64,000 bases of DNA from Manis javanica (lineage: Eukaryota > Chordata > Mammalia > Pholidota > Manidae): contig NC_133169.1 in assembly GCF_040802235.1 (NCBI RefSeq), forward strand, positions 42,973,034 to 43,037,033. The letters are read 5' to 3'. Shown piece after piece: positions 49,401 to 60,772 of the stretch (positions are counted from its first letter, which is position 1; the number at the start of each line of letters is the position of its first letter). A program made the position numbers and the translations under genes. Under the pieces are notes generated by a model. The model searched no databases, had not been told where the DNA came from, and saw nothing but the letters and a program-made list of their open reading frames with translations.

Positions 49401-50273
49401 CAAAAACCTCTTAGACATAAACATGAGTGACCTCTTCTTGAACATATATCCCCGGGCAAGGAAAACAACAGCAAAAATGAGCAAGTGGGACTACATTAAG
49501 CTGAAAAGCTTCTGTACAGCGAAAGACACCATCAATAGAACAAAAAGGAACCCTACAGTATGGGAGAATATATTTGAAAATGACAGATCCGATAAAGGCT
49601 TGACGTCCAGAATATATAAAGAGCTCACATGCCTCAACAAACAAAAAACAAATAGCCCAATTAAAAAATGGGCAGAGGAACTGAACAGATAGTTCTCTAA
49701 AAAAGAAATACAGATGGCCAACAGATACATGAAAAGATGCTCCACATCGCTAATTATCAGAGAAATGCAAATTAAAACTACAAGGAGGTATCACCTCACA
49801 CCAGTAAGCATAGCTGCCATCCAAAAGACAAACAACAACAAATGTTGGCGAGGCTGTGGAGAAAGGGGAACCCTCCTACATTGCTGTGGGACTGTAAATT
49901 AGTTCAACCATTGTGGAAAGCAGTATTGAGATTCATCGAAATGCTCAAAACAGACCTATCATTTGACCGAGGAATTCCACTCCTAGGAATTTACCCTAAG
50001 AATGCAGCAATCAAGTTTGAGAAAGACAGATGCACCCCTATGTTTATCGCAGCACTATTCACAATAGCCAAGAATTGGAAGCAACCTAAATGTCCATCAG
50101 TAGATGAATGGATAAAGAAGATGTGGTACATATACACAATGGAATACTACTCAGCCATAAGAAGTGGAAAAATCCTACCCTTTGCAGCAACATGGATGGA
50201 GCTGGAGACTATTATGCTCAGTGAAATAAGCCAAGCGGAGAAAGAGAAATACCAAATGATTTCACTCATCTGA
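46469..50273 (+). pseudogene. L1 copy 3 ORF2, broken; catalytic motif is Phe-Ala-Asp-Tyr
   Basis: Begins at the ATG at 46469. It is interrupted by a 1-nt loss near 46680, an A-run shift near 47190, TAA at 47994-47996, TAG near 48228, and the lesion shared with copies 2 and 4 at 48987-48989 (stop plus 8-nt deletion). A TAG follows at 49690-49692, and there is a further shift near 49890. The second catalytic Asp of the RT Phe-Ala-Asp-Asp is Tyr (codon tat at 48570-48572), which would abolish polymerisation. The endonuclease Gln-Glu-Thr-His is present. Ends Ser-Leu-Ile-stop at 50273. Confidence 0.93.
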
Positions 50274-50643
50274 GGAGTATAGGAACAAAGGAAAAACTGA
50301 AGGAACAAAACAGCAGCGGAATTACAGAACCCAAGAATGGACTAACAGGTACGAAAGGGAAATGAACTGGGGAGGATGGGTGGGCAGGGAGGGATAAGGG
50401 GGGGAAAAAGAAGGGGGGTATTAAGATTAGCATGCATGGGAGGGAGGGAGAAAGGGGAGGGTGGACTGCACAACACAGAGAGGACAAGTGGTGACTCTAC
50501 AACATTTTGCTAAGCTGATGGACAGTAACCGTAATGTGGTTGTTAGGGGGGACATGATATAGGGGAGAGCATAGTAAACATAGTATTCTTCATGTAAGTA
50601 TAGATTAAAAATTTTAAAAAAAGAAAGAAAGAAAGGAAGAAAA

Positions 50644-50801
50644 GGGGATTACTCCTTGATAGGATAAAACTATTGGTAAATGAAAGATCAATGCATAATT
50701 TAAATATCCTTAATGTTGATCACTTAAAGGGTGTCCGATGATCAGCTATGGAGGTACTCTTTTCTGATAATATTCCTTTCTCTTAATAAAAAAAAAAAAA
50801 A
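50644..50801 (+). other. First transduced segment of L1 copy 3 and second A-run
   Basis: Starts ggggattactcc right after the L1 A-rich tract and ends aataaa merged into an A-run of about 14. Orthologous in place to 28364-28510 and 61146-61303. Confidence 0.75.
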
Positions 50802-51038
50802 GCAGTTACTGTGTGCTGACCTCCAATAAGTTCTGCACAGTGGTATAGAGGGCATGTCAAAGTGTGGCAAAGGGTGTGTTTGTTTCTATGCAGAAGATCA
50901 AGGCCTAGCTTGGATATCCAGAAAATGAACTAAGATACGATATGAGGAGGAGCTTCCGGCATCAGCACTCTCTGGAGGACTTGTGCCGGGGGATGATCAT
51001 CTAAAAGCCTCCACAGGGATCCAGACGATGCTGCGGTT

Positions 51039-51491
51039 GTGGCTGCATCCAGCCCACTGTCTCCTGGACTTGCCATTGGAATGAGGAGGGAGATGTCTAG
51101 GCTGGCATGTGCATACAGTGAGACAACGAATTTGACCGTATCTGTACTGTTGGAACTCAACCAGGAGTTGGGAGGGGTGCAAGGTGTAGCACTCCAAAAT
51201 CTTATGACTATAGACTATCTACGGTTAAAAGAACATATGGGATGTGAACAGATCCCAGAAATGGGCTGCTTTAATTTGTCTGATTTCTCTCAGACTGCTC
51301 AAGTACAGTTGGACAATATCCATCATAGCATAAACAAATTTTCACAAATGCCTAGGGTGCCTAAATGGTTTTCTTGGCTTCACTGGAGATGAATGGTAAT
51401 TATAGATTTGCTTTGTTTATGTCACCGTATTCCTATTATGTTAATATGTGTGTGCAAATTAATTAGTAGTTTAAAACCTATAGATACTTAA
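51039..51491 (+). pseudogene. ERV env transmembrane-subunit remnant in L1 copy 3 tail
   Basis: A frame open for 117 codons (51039-51392) gives an Ala/Ser-rich hydrophobic start, a heptad-like helix, Cys-x6-Gly-Cys with a nearby Asn-Leu-Ser sequon, and a Trp-rich pre-membrane stretch. A TGA at 51390-51392 (Trp codon changed) stops it just before the membrane anchor. The frame then continues to a TAA at 51489-51491. In related envelopes the motif normally carries two adjacent cysteines at its second half. Here the first of the pair is Gly, as also in copies 2 and 4, so the change predates their spread. Confidence 0.72.
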
Positions 51492-52131
51492 GGTACTCTA
51501 CAAGAAGATATGTCAAAGAAATAATCAATCCTCCCATGTTTCATTCCATATGCTACATCTGTAGCTTTTCTTCTTTCTTCCTAATTACAACCCTTAAATA
51601 GAATTCGTGCCTCATATCGAATTTATCAAGTATCATAATTCCTCCAGGTGGTAAAGATACCTCGAGACAAGTTCTGGGCATAGAAGCCACAGGGCATAAA
51701 TCTGCGAAGAAGTAAAAATCTAAACATTTCAAACAATATGGCTTCTCTCTCACTTACCAACTTTACATTTCCCTGTATGGCCCCGGAAGATGACTGGTTA
51801 GCCAGAGACGGGTAAGATTCCTCAAGGGAGGAACAACCTAACACAGGCAGTCGCAGGGGGGCCATCAGGTGAGAATTTGGGGATCAACAGATGTGAGGCT
51901 CAGAACCTCACCCCCCCCTGCTTTGAGAGAAATCTTCTGCATCCGTGGATGTTTTGCTGCCCTTGTCTAGCCTGGATTAATACTTAGTCCATAGGCACAC
52001 ACCTGATCATCTGATCATCTACATTTGCCCTGTTATAGCACTAAACTATGTTTTCTACCTTTATCTTGCATCTACCTACCTCTTCAGTATTTTATTAAAA
52101 TTAAAAATAATAATATTAATAAAGGGAGAAA

Positions 52132-52455
52132 TGTGGGATCAACATATAAATCAAGTACAAAAGTCAAACGAATATTCATATTTGACCTGATTGTTTATAG
52201 GTCATAATGCGTGATCAAAACAGAAAGTTTCTGTGATGAATGCCCTTGTACTGTTCACCATGTAAGAATTTATTCACTATGTAAGAATTCGTTCACCATG
52301 TAAGAACTTGTTCGTTATGCTTCAGAAGATTGGAGACTGACGAGGATTAGACGTGAGATGGATTAATGATTGTACATTGAGCATTGACCCCTCTGTACTG
52401 AATTTTATTGTTGTTAACAACCATTTGATCAATAAATATGAGAGACGCCCTCTCA
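52132..52455 (+). repeat. Captured ERV LTR (U3-R) in the tail of L1 copy 3
   Basis: The purine tract aaagggagaaa (52121-52131) is followed by TGTGGGATC. Three 19-bp units start at 52254, 52273 and 52292. AATAAA at 52431-52436 is 20 bp before the A-run, so the LTR is cut exactly at its poly(A) site, without U5. Confidence 0.82.
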
Positions 52456-52484
52456 AAAAAAAAAAGAAAAAAAAAGAAATACTT

Positions 52485-54512
52485 ATAAGTGTCTGTCCAT
52501 ATTCTCATAATTTTCTGAGATGATAAAGCTTTTAAGTTAGGACAAAATGTTTCACTTAGGAAGTAAACACATTGATTACATTGATATATATTGATAATGT
52601 GAAAAAAGCATTAAAAATGCTTTGTATGATATTTAGTGCAAAAGATCAAGCTGTATTAGCTCTATATATGTGAAAGAAGAATTGAGTAATATACTTAATG
52701 ACTTTTGTATTAATATTATGTTATAGATTGTTGAGAAACCTAATTCATGAAAATATGCATCATAATTTTTCAAACCAAAGGGGGATACTACAGATATGTA
52801 ATATGTATATAATTACTGCATTTTCTCTATGAAGCAGCATTTTTCCAAATTACATTGTTGATTTACATATAAACATGTGTGTGTGTGTCCTCACCTCTTT
52901 ATCTTAGAATTTCATCTTCATATTGCTTCAACATTCAGGCAAATTATCAGATTGACCCCTGTGCTATGACTTCCTACCTACTGTTTACGTGAAATAAGAA
53001 TGGCAACCAATGATCTTGAGTGACAGATCAAAGTAAAATTAAAGACATTGTGCAAAATGACTTAGGAAATCATTTCAAAACTCTTTCATGCCCAAGACAT
53101 TTTAATTGAATAATGTGTTTAAAAGGTTTATAATTTAAACACATAAGTGACCAAACCAAAAAATACAAAATTATAAAACAAGGTCCTTATCACATACACA
53201 GAAAATGATAGAAATTATTCTGAAACCCAGTCTTCTCTATCCCAAGTCCAGAGTTCTTTATTCACACATTGCTGAATCAGTCAGTTGAGTCAGAGGGTGG
53301 TTTAAAGCTGTAATGGAGGTAGGGGGAGCCTGTAGTCAAGGAATCAGGGGGCCATAGCAATGACAGGAGGAGGATTAAATATTATATAAAATAAGGGAGT
53401 GTGTGTACTCTATAGAAGACAATGAAAACATGAAGCTCAGTATGACTTTAATTAGGTAAAATAGACTGATCATTTGCTTGGTATCCAATACTTAAACTGT
53501 CTGAAAGATACTAGTGTTACTATATGAGGATGTGTCAGTTCAAATGTCAGTAACAGGATGAAGGTAGCAATTTAATGGTCATTGGCTCTGTTTTTTTGAA
53601 AGTCCCTTGAAGAGAACACTGTATATAAGATGGATCAGCAAAGGTGGCTTTCTGCCATCTAAATTTTATAGCATTAGGGCATTCACAAAATCAACCACTT
53701 TACATTAAGAATCATCATTGAATCTGTCCCTGCAGTAGTTAATGACCAGACAAATCTAAACCACTGGCGCAGAGATGCTGACATCTCTAAAGCTTTTTGA
53801 TGAAATTTTTCTGGACTGTCCATCTCAGAAATAGAGCTCTGCATACCTGTACATGTATAAAAGTGGTACAAAGGTGCATTTTTCTGCTAATACAAGATAA
53901 TTGGCTTCTGGCAGTTATGTGCTATCCTGCTCTTTAAGAGTTTACAAGCTTTGTTCTTATGAGTTTAACAAATGGTAGCAGCGAAAAATCTTCATTATAT
54001 TCAAGGTATAACAGCTCTCAACCTGCAAACCTTTCCTGGTGAAGCTGTGCTCAATTCTGTGAGCTCAGCCATTTCTACTGTGTCTCCTAAGAAAATATAT
54101 CTGTTTTGTTGAATATTAAGAGCTGTCTTCAAAAGACAGGCCACATATCTAAGTTAGATGTTTTTAAATAATATTCATGTTTTTCTTTCCAAATGTATTT
54201 ATACTTTACCTGTGACTAGTAATTATGCTCCATTATAAATGTATGCTTTATAATAGAATTGTGTTAAAAGTGCCTCTGTGTCTTTTAGTCACCTCACTCC
54301 TTGTTGAGTTCCTGATATTCTCACCAAGCATTTATGGACATCCAGACCATCTCACGGGACCTGCCACATTTCCTCGTCATCCTGAGTCTCCACTGCAGTG
54401 ATGCATGAGGAGAGCTGGGAAGTAAGAAACGTCTCCGAGCCCTTGGAAGACCAGGAAATAATTTTCCTTGTATTTCAAGTGTGATGAGAAGACACTGAAG
54501 GTCTTGTACATA
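52485..54512. other. Unassigned AT-rich interval between L1 copies 3 and 4
   Basis: About 2 kb with no gene, and frames of 72 codons or less. A short GT run lies near 52878-52889. Confidence 0.4.
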
Positions 54513-54548
54513 CTTACAGGGACTTCTCTAGATGGGAGCACTCCTAAA
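54513..54548 (+). repeat. Isolated 36-bp L1 fragment
   Basis: 36 bp identical to L1 copy 1 positions 15923-15958 (the ORF1 stop region), with non-L1 sequence on both sides. There is no A-tail or TSD. Copies 2-4 differ from it at one or more positions. Looks like templated filler at a break. Confidence 0.8.
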
Positions 54549-54897
54549 CTGGTGAACTGGGATATCTGCATTTTAAAAATCAGGGAAATAAACATTTTTA
54601 ATGAGTGGAAGAAAGATTGTTTTCATCAATTATTGGGAATATAATCTTCCTTCACTAGAGAAATCTTGTTTTACTTATATACATCAGTTCCATTCTGTGG
54701 TCTTAAAATCCACAACAAAACAATTATAATCTATTTTGTATTAAAAACTAATTTCAATATGTTAAGATTTCCAAAATTTGCAAATCTTAAATGCAATTCA
54801 AATATAAATGAGCAAACTTTTAAACGTTTATTTTCTCAACTGGTGAATTTAGTTTCAGTATACAGAATGAAATAATAATAATACAATCAATAGTACA
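54549..54897. other. Unassigned AT-rich interval
   Basis: No gene or repeat recognised; ends at the target site of L1 copy 4. Confidence 0.35.
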
Positions 54898-54911
54898 AAA
54901 ATAAACAAATT

Positions 54912-55887
54912 GAGGGTGGAGCCAGGATGGCAGTGTGAGTAAAGCAGTGGAAATCTCATCCCAAAACCACATATATCATGAAAATATAACAAAGACAACT
55001 CTTTCTAAAATAGAGAACAGAGGACACAGGACAACATCCAGACCACATCCACACCTGCGAGAACCCAGCGCCTCAGGAAGGGGGTAAGATACAAGCCCCG
55101 GCCCGGAGGGACCCGAGCACCCCTCCCCCTGGCCACTGGCGGGTGGAGAGCAGTCAGCAGGGAGTGAGAGAGAGCCCAGGACTGCTGAACACCCAGCCCC
55201 AGGATTCCGGGCCAGAGCGCAGACACAGTGCATGCGTGGCGTCCTGGATACTAGGGAAACAGGGCAGCAGGACCGGTGAGCAGTTGCCTGAGGCTGGCGC
55301 CGGAGAACAAAGAAATGGGAGCAGTTTTTTTTTTTTTGGTGAGTGCTTTTTGGAAGCCTTAAAGGAACAGGGACCCCAATACTAGGGAAACAGGGCAGCA
55401 AGACCAGTGAGCAGGTGTCTGAGACTGGCGCCTGAGGACAAAGAAAATCACGTGTTTTTCCCTTTTTTTAAATTTTCTCTTTCATTGTTGCTGTTGTTGT
55501 TTTGGTTTAGAGAGTGCTTTTTGGAAGTCTTAAAGGGGAAGGACAGGACACTTAGCAGGGAATCTGGGGATCTCTGGGCACTCTAACCCCCTGGGCAACA
55601 GGGAGCACAGAGGCCCATTATGGAGATAAATAGCCTCCCAGATGCTCCCCCTCCAATGGGGCTCCACCAATATTGGAGCAGCACCCCAGCCAGGCCACGC
55701 CTACAACAACAGCTGAGATAAACTCCAAACCAACTGGGCAGGTAGCTGAAGCCCTGTCTGTGCACAGCTGCCAAGCATAAGCCACTAGAGGTTGCTATTA
55801 TCCCAGGAGAGGAAGGCCACAAACAAATAAGAATGAAAGCTCTCCCAGCTGCCACTCACACCAGCTCTGCAAACTATCTCTATCACC
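54912..55887 (+). promoter_or_regulatory. L1 copy 4 5' UTR with two units
   Basis: Anchors at 55341 and 55512 only. The YY1-like box is degraded (caggatggcag). The segment 55142-55260 with 'gcagacacagtgcatgcgtgg' is shared with copy 1 (14590-14610 region) and absent from copies 2 and 3. Confidence 0.75.
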
Positions 55888-56779
55888 ATGAAAAGGCAAA
55901 ACTACAGGCAGAAATAGATCACAGTGACAACATCTGAGAAGGAGACAGACCTAACTAGTCTTCCTGAAAAAGAATTCAAAATAAACATCATGAACATGCT
56001 GACAGAGATGCAGAGAAAAAATGCAAGAGCAATGGGATGAGATACAGAGAAAAATGCAAGAGCAATGGGATGAAGTCTGGAGGGAGATCACAGATGTCAG
56101 AAAGGAGATAACAGAAGTGAAACAAACCCTGGAAGGATTTATAAGGAGAATGGATAAGATGCAAGAGGCCATTGAAGAAATAGAAGCCAGAGAACAGGAA
56201 CATATAGAAGCTGACATAGAGAGAGATAAAAGGATCTCCAGGAATGAAACAACACTAAGACAACTATGTGACCAATCCAAAAGGAAAAATATTTGTATTA
56301 TAGGGGTACCAGAAGAAGAAGAAAGAGGAAAAGGGATAGAAAGTCTCTTTGAAGAAATAATTGTTGAAAACTTCCCCAAACTGGGGGAGAAAATAATCGA
56401 ACAGACCACAGAAATACACAGAACCTCCAACAGAAAGGATCCAAGGAAGACAACACCAAGACACATAATAATTGAAATGGCAAGGATCAAGGACAAGGAG
56501 GGAGTTTTAAAGGCAGCTAGAGAGAATCAGGTCACCTATAAAGGAAAACCCATCAGGCTAACATCAGACTTCTTGACAGAAACCCTACAGGCCAGAAGAG
56601 AATGGCATGATATATTTAATGCAATGAAACAGAAGGGACTTGAACCAAGGATACTGTATCCAGCACGACTATCATTTAAATATGATGGCGGGATTAAACA
56701 ATTCCCAGACAAGCAAAAGCTGAGGGAATTTGCTTCCCACAAACCACCTCTACAGGGCATCTTACAGGGACTGCTCTAG
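55888..56779 (+). pseudogene. L1 copy 4 ORF1, one frameshift
   Basis: The ATG at 55888 reads Met-Lys-Arg-Gln-Asn-Tyr, then a nonsense codon TAG near 55915, and a 1-nt insertion in an A-run near 56016 shifts the frame. From 56021 it is open for 252 codons to the natural stop at 56779, covering the coiled coil (two 33-bp units, 56005-56071), the RNA-recognition region and the whole C-terminal domain. Confidence 0.9.
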
Positions 56780-56972
56780 ATGGGAGCACTCCTAAAAAGA
56801 GCACAGAACAAAACACACAATATAAAGAATGGAGGAGGAGGAATAAGAAGGGAAAGAAGAAAAGAATCTCCAGAAAGAGCATATAACAGCTCAATAAGCG
56901 ACCTAAGTTAGGCAGTAAGATACTAAAGAAGCTAACCTTGAACCTTAGGTAACCACGAATCTGAAGACTGCA

Positions 56973-59900
56973 ATGGCAATAAGTACATATCTCTCAATAG
57001 TCACCCTAAATGTAAATGGACTTAATGCACCAATCAAAAGACACAGAGTAATAGAATGGATAAAAAAGCAAGACTCATCTATATGCTGCTTACGAGAAAC
57101 TCACCTCAAACCCAAAGACATGCACAGACTAAAAGTCAAGGGATGGAAAACCATATTTCAGACAAACAACAGCAAGAAGAAAGCAGGGGTTGCAGTACTA
57201 ATATCAGACAAAATAGACTTCAAAACAAAGAAAGTAACAAGAGATAAAGAAGGACACTACATAATGATAAAGGGCGCATTCCAACAAGAGGATATAACCG
57301 TTCCAAATATATATGCACCCAACACAGGAGCACCAGCATTTGTGAAACAAATACTAACAGAACTTAAGAGGGAAATAGACTGCAATACATTCATTTTAGG
57401 AGACTTCAACACACCACTCACCCCAAAGGAGAGATCCACCAGGAAGAAAATAAGTAAGGACACATAGGCACTGTACAACACACTAGAACAGATGGACCTA
57501 ATAGACATCTATAGAACTCTACATCCAAAAGCAAGAGGATATACATTCTTCTCAAGTGCACATGGAACATTCTCCAGAATAGACCACATACTAGCTCACA
57601 AAAAGAGCCTCAGTAAATTCCAAAATATTGAAATTCTACCAACCAATTTAATAGACCACAAAGGTATAAAACTAGAAATAAATTCTACAAATAAAACAAA
57701 AAGGCTAACAAACACATGGAGGCTTAACAACATACTTCTAAATAATCAATGGATCAATGAACAAATCAAAATAGAGATCAAGGAATATGTAGAAACAAAT
57801 GACAACAACAACACAAAGCCCCAACTTCTGTGGGATGCAGCGAAAGCAGTCTTAAGAGGAAAGTATATAGTGATCCAGGCACACTTGAAGAAGGAAGAAC
57901 AATCACAAATGAATAGTCTAACATCACAATTATCAAAACTGGAAAAGAAGAACAAATGAGGCCTAAAGTCAACAAAAGGAGGGACATAATAAAGATCAGA
58001 GAATAAATAAACAAAATTGAGAAGAATAAAACAATAGCAAAAATCTATGAAACCAAGAGCTGATTCTTTGAGAAAATAAACAAAATAGATAAGCCTCTAG
58101 CCAAACTGATTAAGAGAAAAAGAGAATCAACACAAATCAACATAATCAGAAATGAGAATGGAAAAATAATGACGGACCGCACAGAAATACAAAGAATTAT
58201 TAAAGACTACTATGAAAACCTATATGCTAACAAGCTGGAAAACCTAGAAGAAATGGACAACATCCTAGAAAAATACAACCTCCCAAGACTGACCAAGGAA
58301 GAAACACAAAATATAAACAAGCCAATTACGAGCAAAGAAATTGAAATGGTAATCAAAAAACTACCCAAAAACAAAACCCCGGGGCTGGACGGATTTACCT
58401 CGGAATTTTATCAGACACACAGAGAAGATATAATACCCATTCTCCTTAAAGTGTTCCAAAAAATAGAAGAGGAAGGAATACTCCCAAACTCATTCTATGA
58501 AGCCAACATCACCCTAATACCAAAAGCAGACAAAGACCCCACCAAAAAAGAAAATTACAGACCAATGTCCCTGATGAATGCAAAAATACTCAATAAAGTA
58601 TTAGCAAAAAGAATTCAACAGTATACCAAAAGGATCATACACCATGACCAAGTGGGACTCATCTCGGGAATGCAAGGATGGTACAACATTAGAAAATCCA
58701 TCAACATCATCCACCACATCAACAAAAAGAAAGACAAAAACCACATGATCATCTCCATAGATGCTGAAAAAGCAGTCGACAAAATTCAACATCCATTCAT
58801 GATAAAAACTCTCAGCAAAATGGGAATAGAGGGCAAGTACCTCAACATAATAAAGGCCATATATGATAAACCCACAGCCAACATTCTACTGAAGAGCGAG
58901 AAGCTGAAAGCTTTTCCTCTGAGATCGGGAACCAGACAGGGATGCCCACTCTCCCCACTGTTATGCAACATAGTACTGGAGGTCCTAGCCACGGCAATCA
59001 GACAAAACAAAGAAATACAAGGAATCCAAATTGGTAAAGAAGAAGTTAAACTGTCACTATTTGCAGATTATATGATACTGTACATAAAAAACCCTAAAGA
59101 CTCCACTCCAAAACTACTAGAACTGATATCGGAATACAGCAAAGTTGCAGGATACAAAATTAACACACAGAAATCTGTAGCTTTCCTATACACTAACAAT
59201 GAACCAATAGAAAGAGAAATCAGGAATACAATTCCATTCACAATTGCATCAAAAAGAATAAAATACCTAGGAATAAACCTAACCAAAGAAGTGAAAGACC
59301 TATACCCTGAAAACTACAAGTCACTCTTAAGAGAAATTAAAGGGGTCACTAACAAATGGAAACTCATACCATGCTCATGGCTAGGAAGAATTAATATCGT
59401 CAAAATAGCCATCCTGCCCAAATCAATATACAGATTTGATTCAATCCCTCTCAAATTACCAGCAACATTCTTCACTGAACTGGAGTAAATAATTCATATG
59501 GAAACAACAAAGACCTCGAATAGCCAAAGCAATCTTGAAAAAGAAGAATAAAGTAGGGGGGATCTCACTCCCCAACTTCAAGCTCTACTACAAAGCCATA
59601 CTAATCAAGACAATTTGGTACTAGCACCAGAACAGAGCCACAGACCAGTGGAACAGATTAGAGACACCAGAAATTAACCCAAACATATATGGTCAATTAA
59701 TATTTGATAAAGGAGCCATGGACATACAGTGGCAAAATGACAGTCTATTCAAAAGATGGTGCTGGCAAAACTGGACATCTACATGTAGGAGAATGAAACT
59801 GGACCATTGTCTAACCCCATATACAAAGGTAAACTCAAAATGGATCAAAGACCTAAATGTAAGTCATGAAACCATTAAACTCTTGGAAAAAAGCAAAGGC

Positions 59901-60772
59901 AAAAACCTCTTAGACATAAACATGAGTGACCTCTTCTTGAACATATATCCCCGGGCAAGGAAAACAACAGCAAAAATGAGCAAGTGGGACTACATTAAGC
60001 TGAAAAGCTTCTGTACAGCGAAAGACACCATCAATAGAACAAAAAGGAACCCTACAGTATGGGAGAATATATTTGAAAATGACAGATCCGATAAAGGCTT
60101 GACGTCCAGAATATATAAAGAGCTCACATGCCTCAACAAACAAAAAACAAATAGCCCAATTAAAAAATGGGCAGAGGAACTGAACAGATAGTTCTCTAAA
60201 AAAGAAATACAGATGGCCAACAGACACATGAAAAGATGCTCCACATCGCTAATTATCAGAGAATGCAAATTAAAACTACAATGAGGTATCACCTCACACC
60301 AGTAAGGATGGCTGCCATCCAAAAGACAAACAACAACAAATGTTGTCAAGGCTGTGGAGAAAGGGGAACCCTCTTACACTGTTGGTAGGAATGTAAATTA
60401 GTTCAACCATTGTGGAAAGCAGTATGGAGGTACATCAAAATGCTCAAAACAGACCTACCATTTGACCCAGGAATTCCACTCCTAGGAATTTACCCTAAGA
60501 ACGCAGCTATCAAGTTTGAGAAAGACTGATGCACCCCTATGTTTATCGCAGCACTATTCACAATAGCCAAGAATTGGAAGCAATCTAAATGTCCATCGGT
60601 AGATGAATGGATAAAGAAGATGTGGTACATATACACAATGGAATACTACTCAGCCATAAGAAGAGGGCAAATCCAACCATTTGCAGCAACATGGATGGAG
60701 CTGGAGAGTATTATGCTCAGTGAAATAAGCCAAGCAGGGAAAGAGAAATACCAAATGATTTCACTCATCTGA
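56973..60772 (+). pseudogene. L1 copy 4 ORF2, open RT for 439 codons
   Basis: ATG at 56973. The endonuclease part is open to 57467, where Glu has become TAG as in copy 2. A second piece is open at 57492-57959. The RT piece 58169-59488 is open for 439 codons but ends at the lesion shared by copies 2-4 (59486-59488). The catalytic motif is Phe-Ala-Asp-Tyr (59060-59071), as in copy 3. A third piece 59718-60191 (157 codons) ends at the same TAG as copy 3. The Cys-rich end carries a frameshift near 60262 and a changed codon at 60345. Ends Ser-Leu-Ile-stop at 60772. Confidence 0.93.

Larger units (their letters stand above)
43995..52469 (+). mobile_element. L1 copy 3: LINE-1 with a captured ERV 3' tail
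   Basis: This is an 8.5-kb composite flanked by aaaaaagaaatactt (43980-43994 and 52470-52484). Order: 5' UTR with five tandem units (to 45385), ORF1 (45386-46273), ORF2 (46469-50273), and 3' UTR with A-rich tract (about 50604-50643). A 144-bp segment follows (50644-50787), ending aataaa, then A-run 2 (50788-50801). ERV env-TM through LTR comes next (50802-52455), then the last A-run. It has the same architecture as copies 2 and 4 at a different target site, so the composite moved by retrotransposition and not by segmental duplication. Confidence 0.95.

Noticed and set aside
58169-59488. 439-codon open frame that might be taken for an intact gene
   Set aside because: It is the RT part of L1 copy 4 ORF2, with a Tyr in the catalytic motif and an early end. 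No independent start or promoter.
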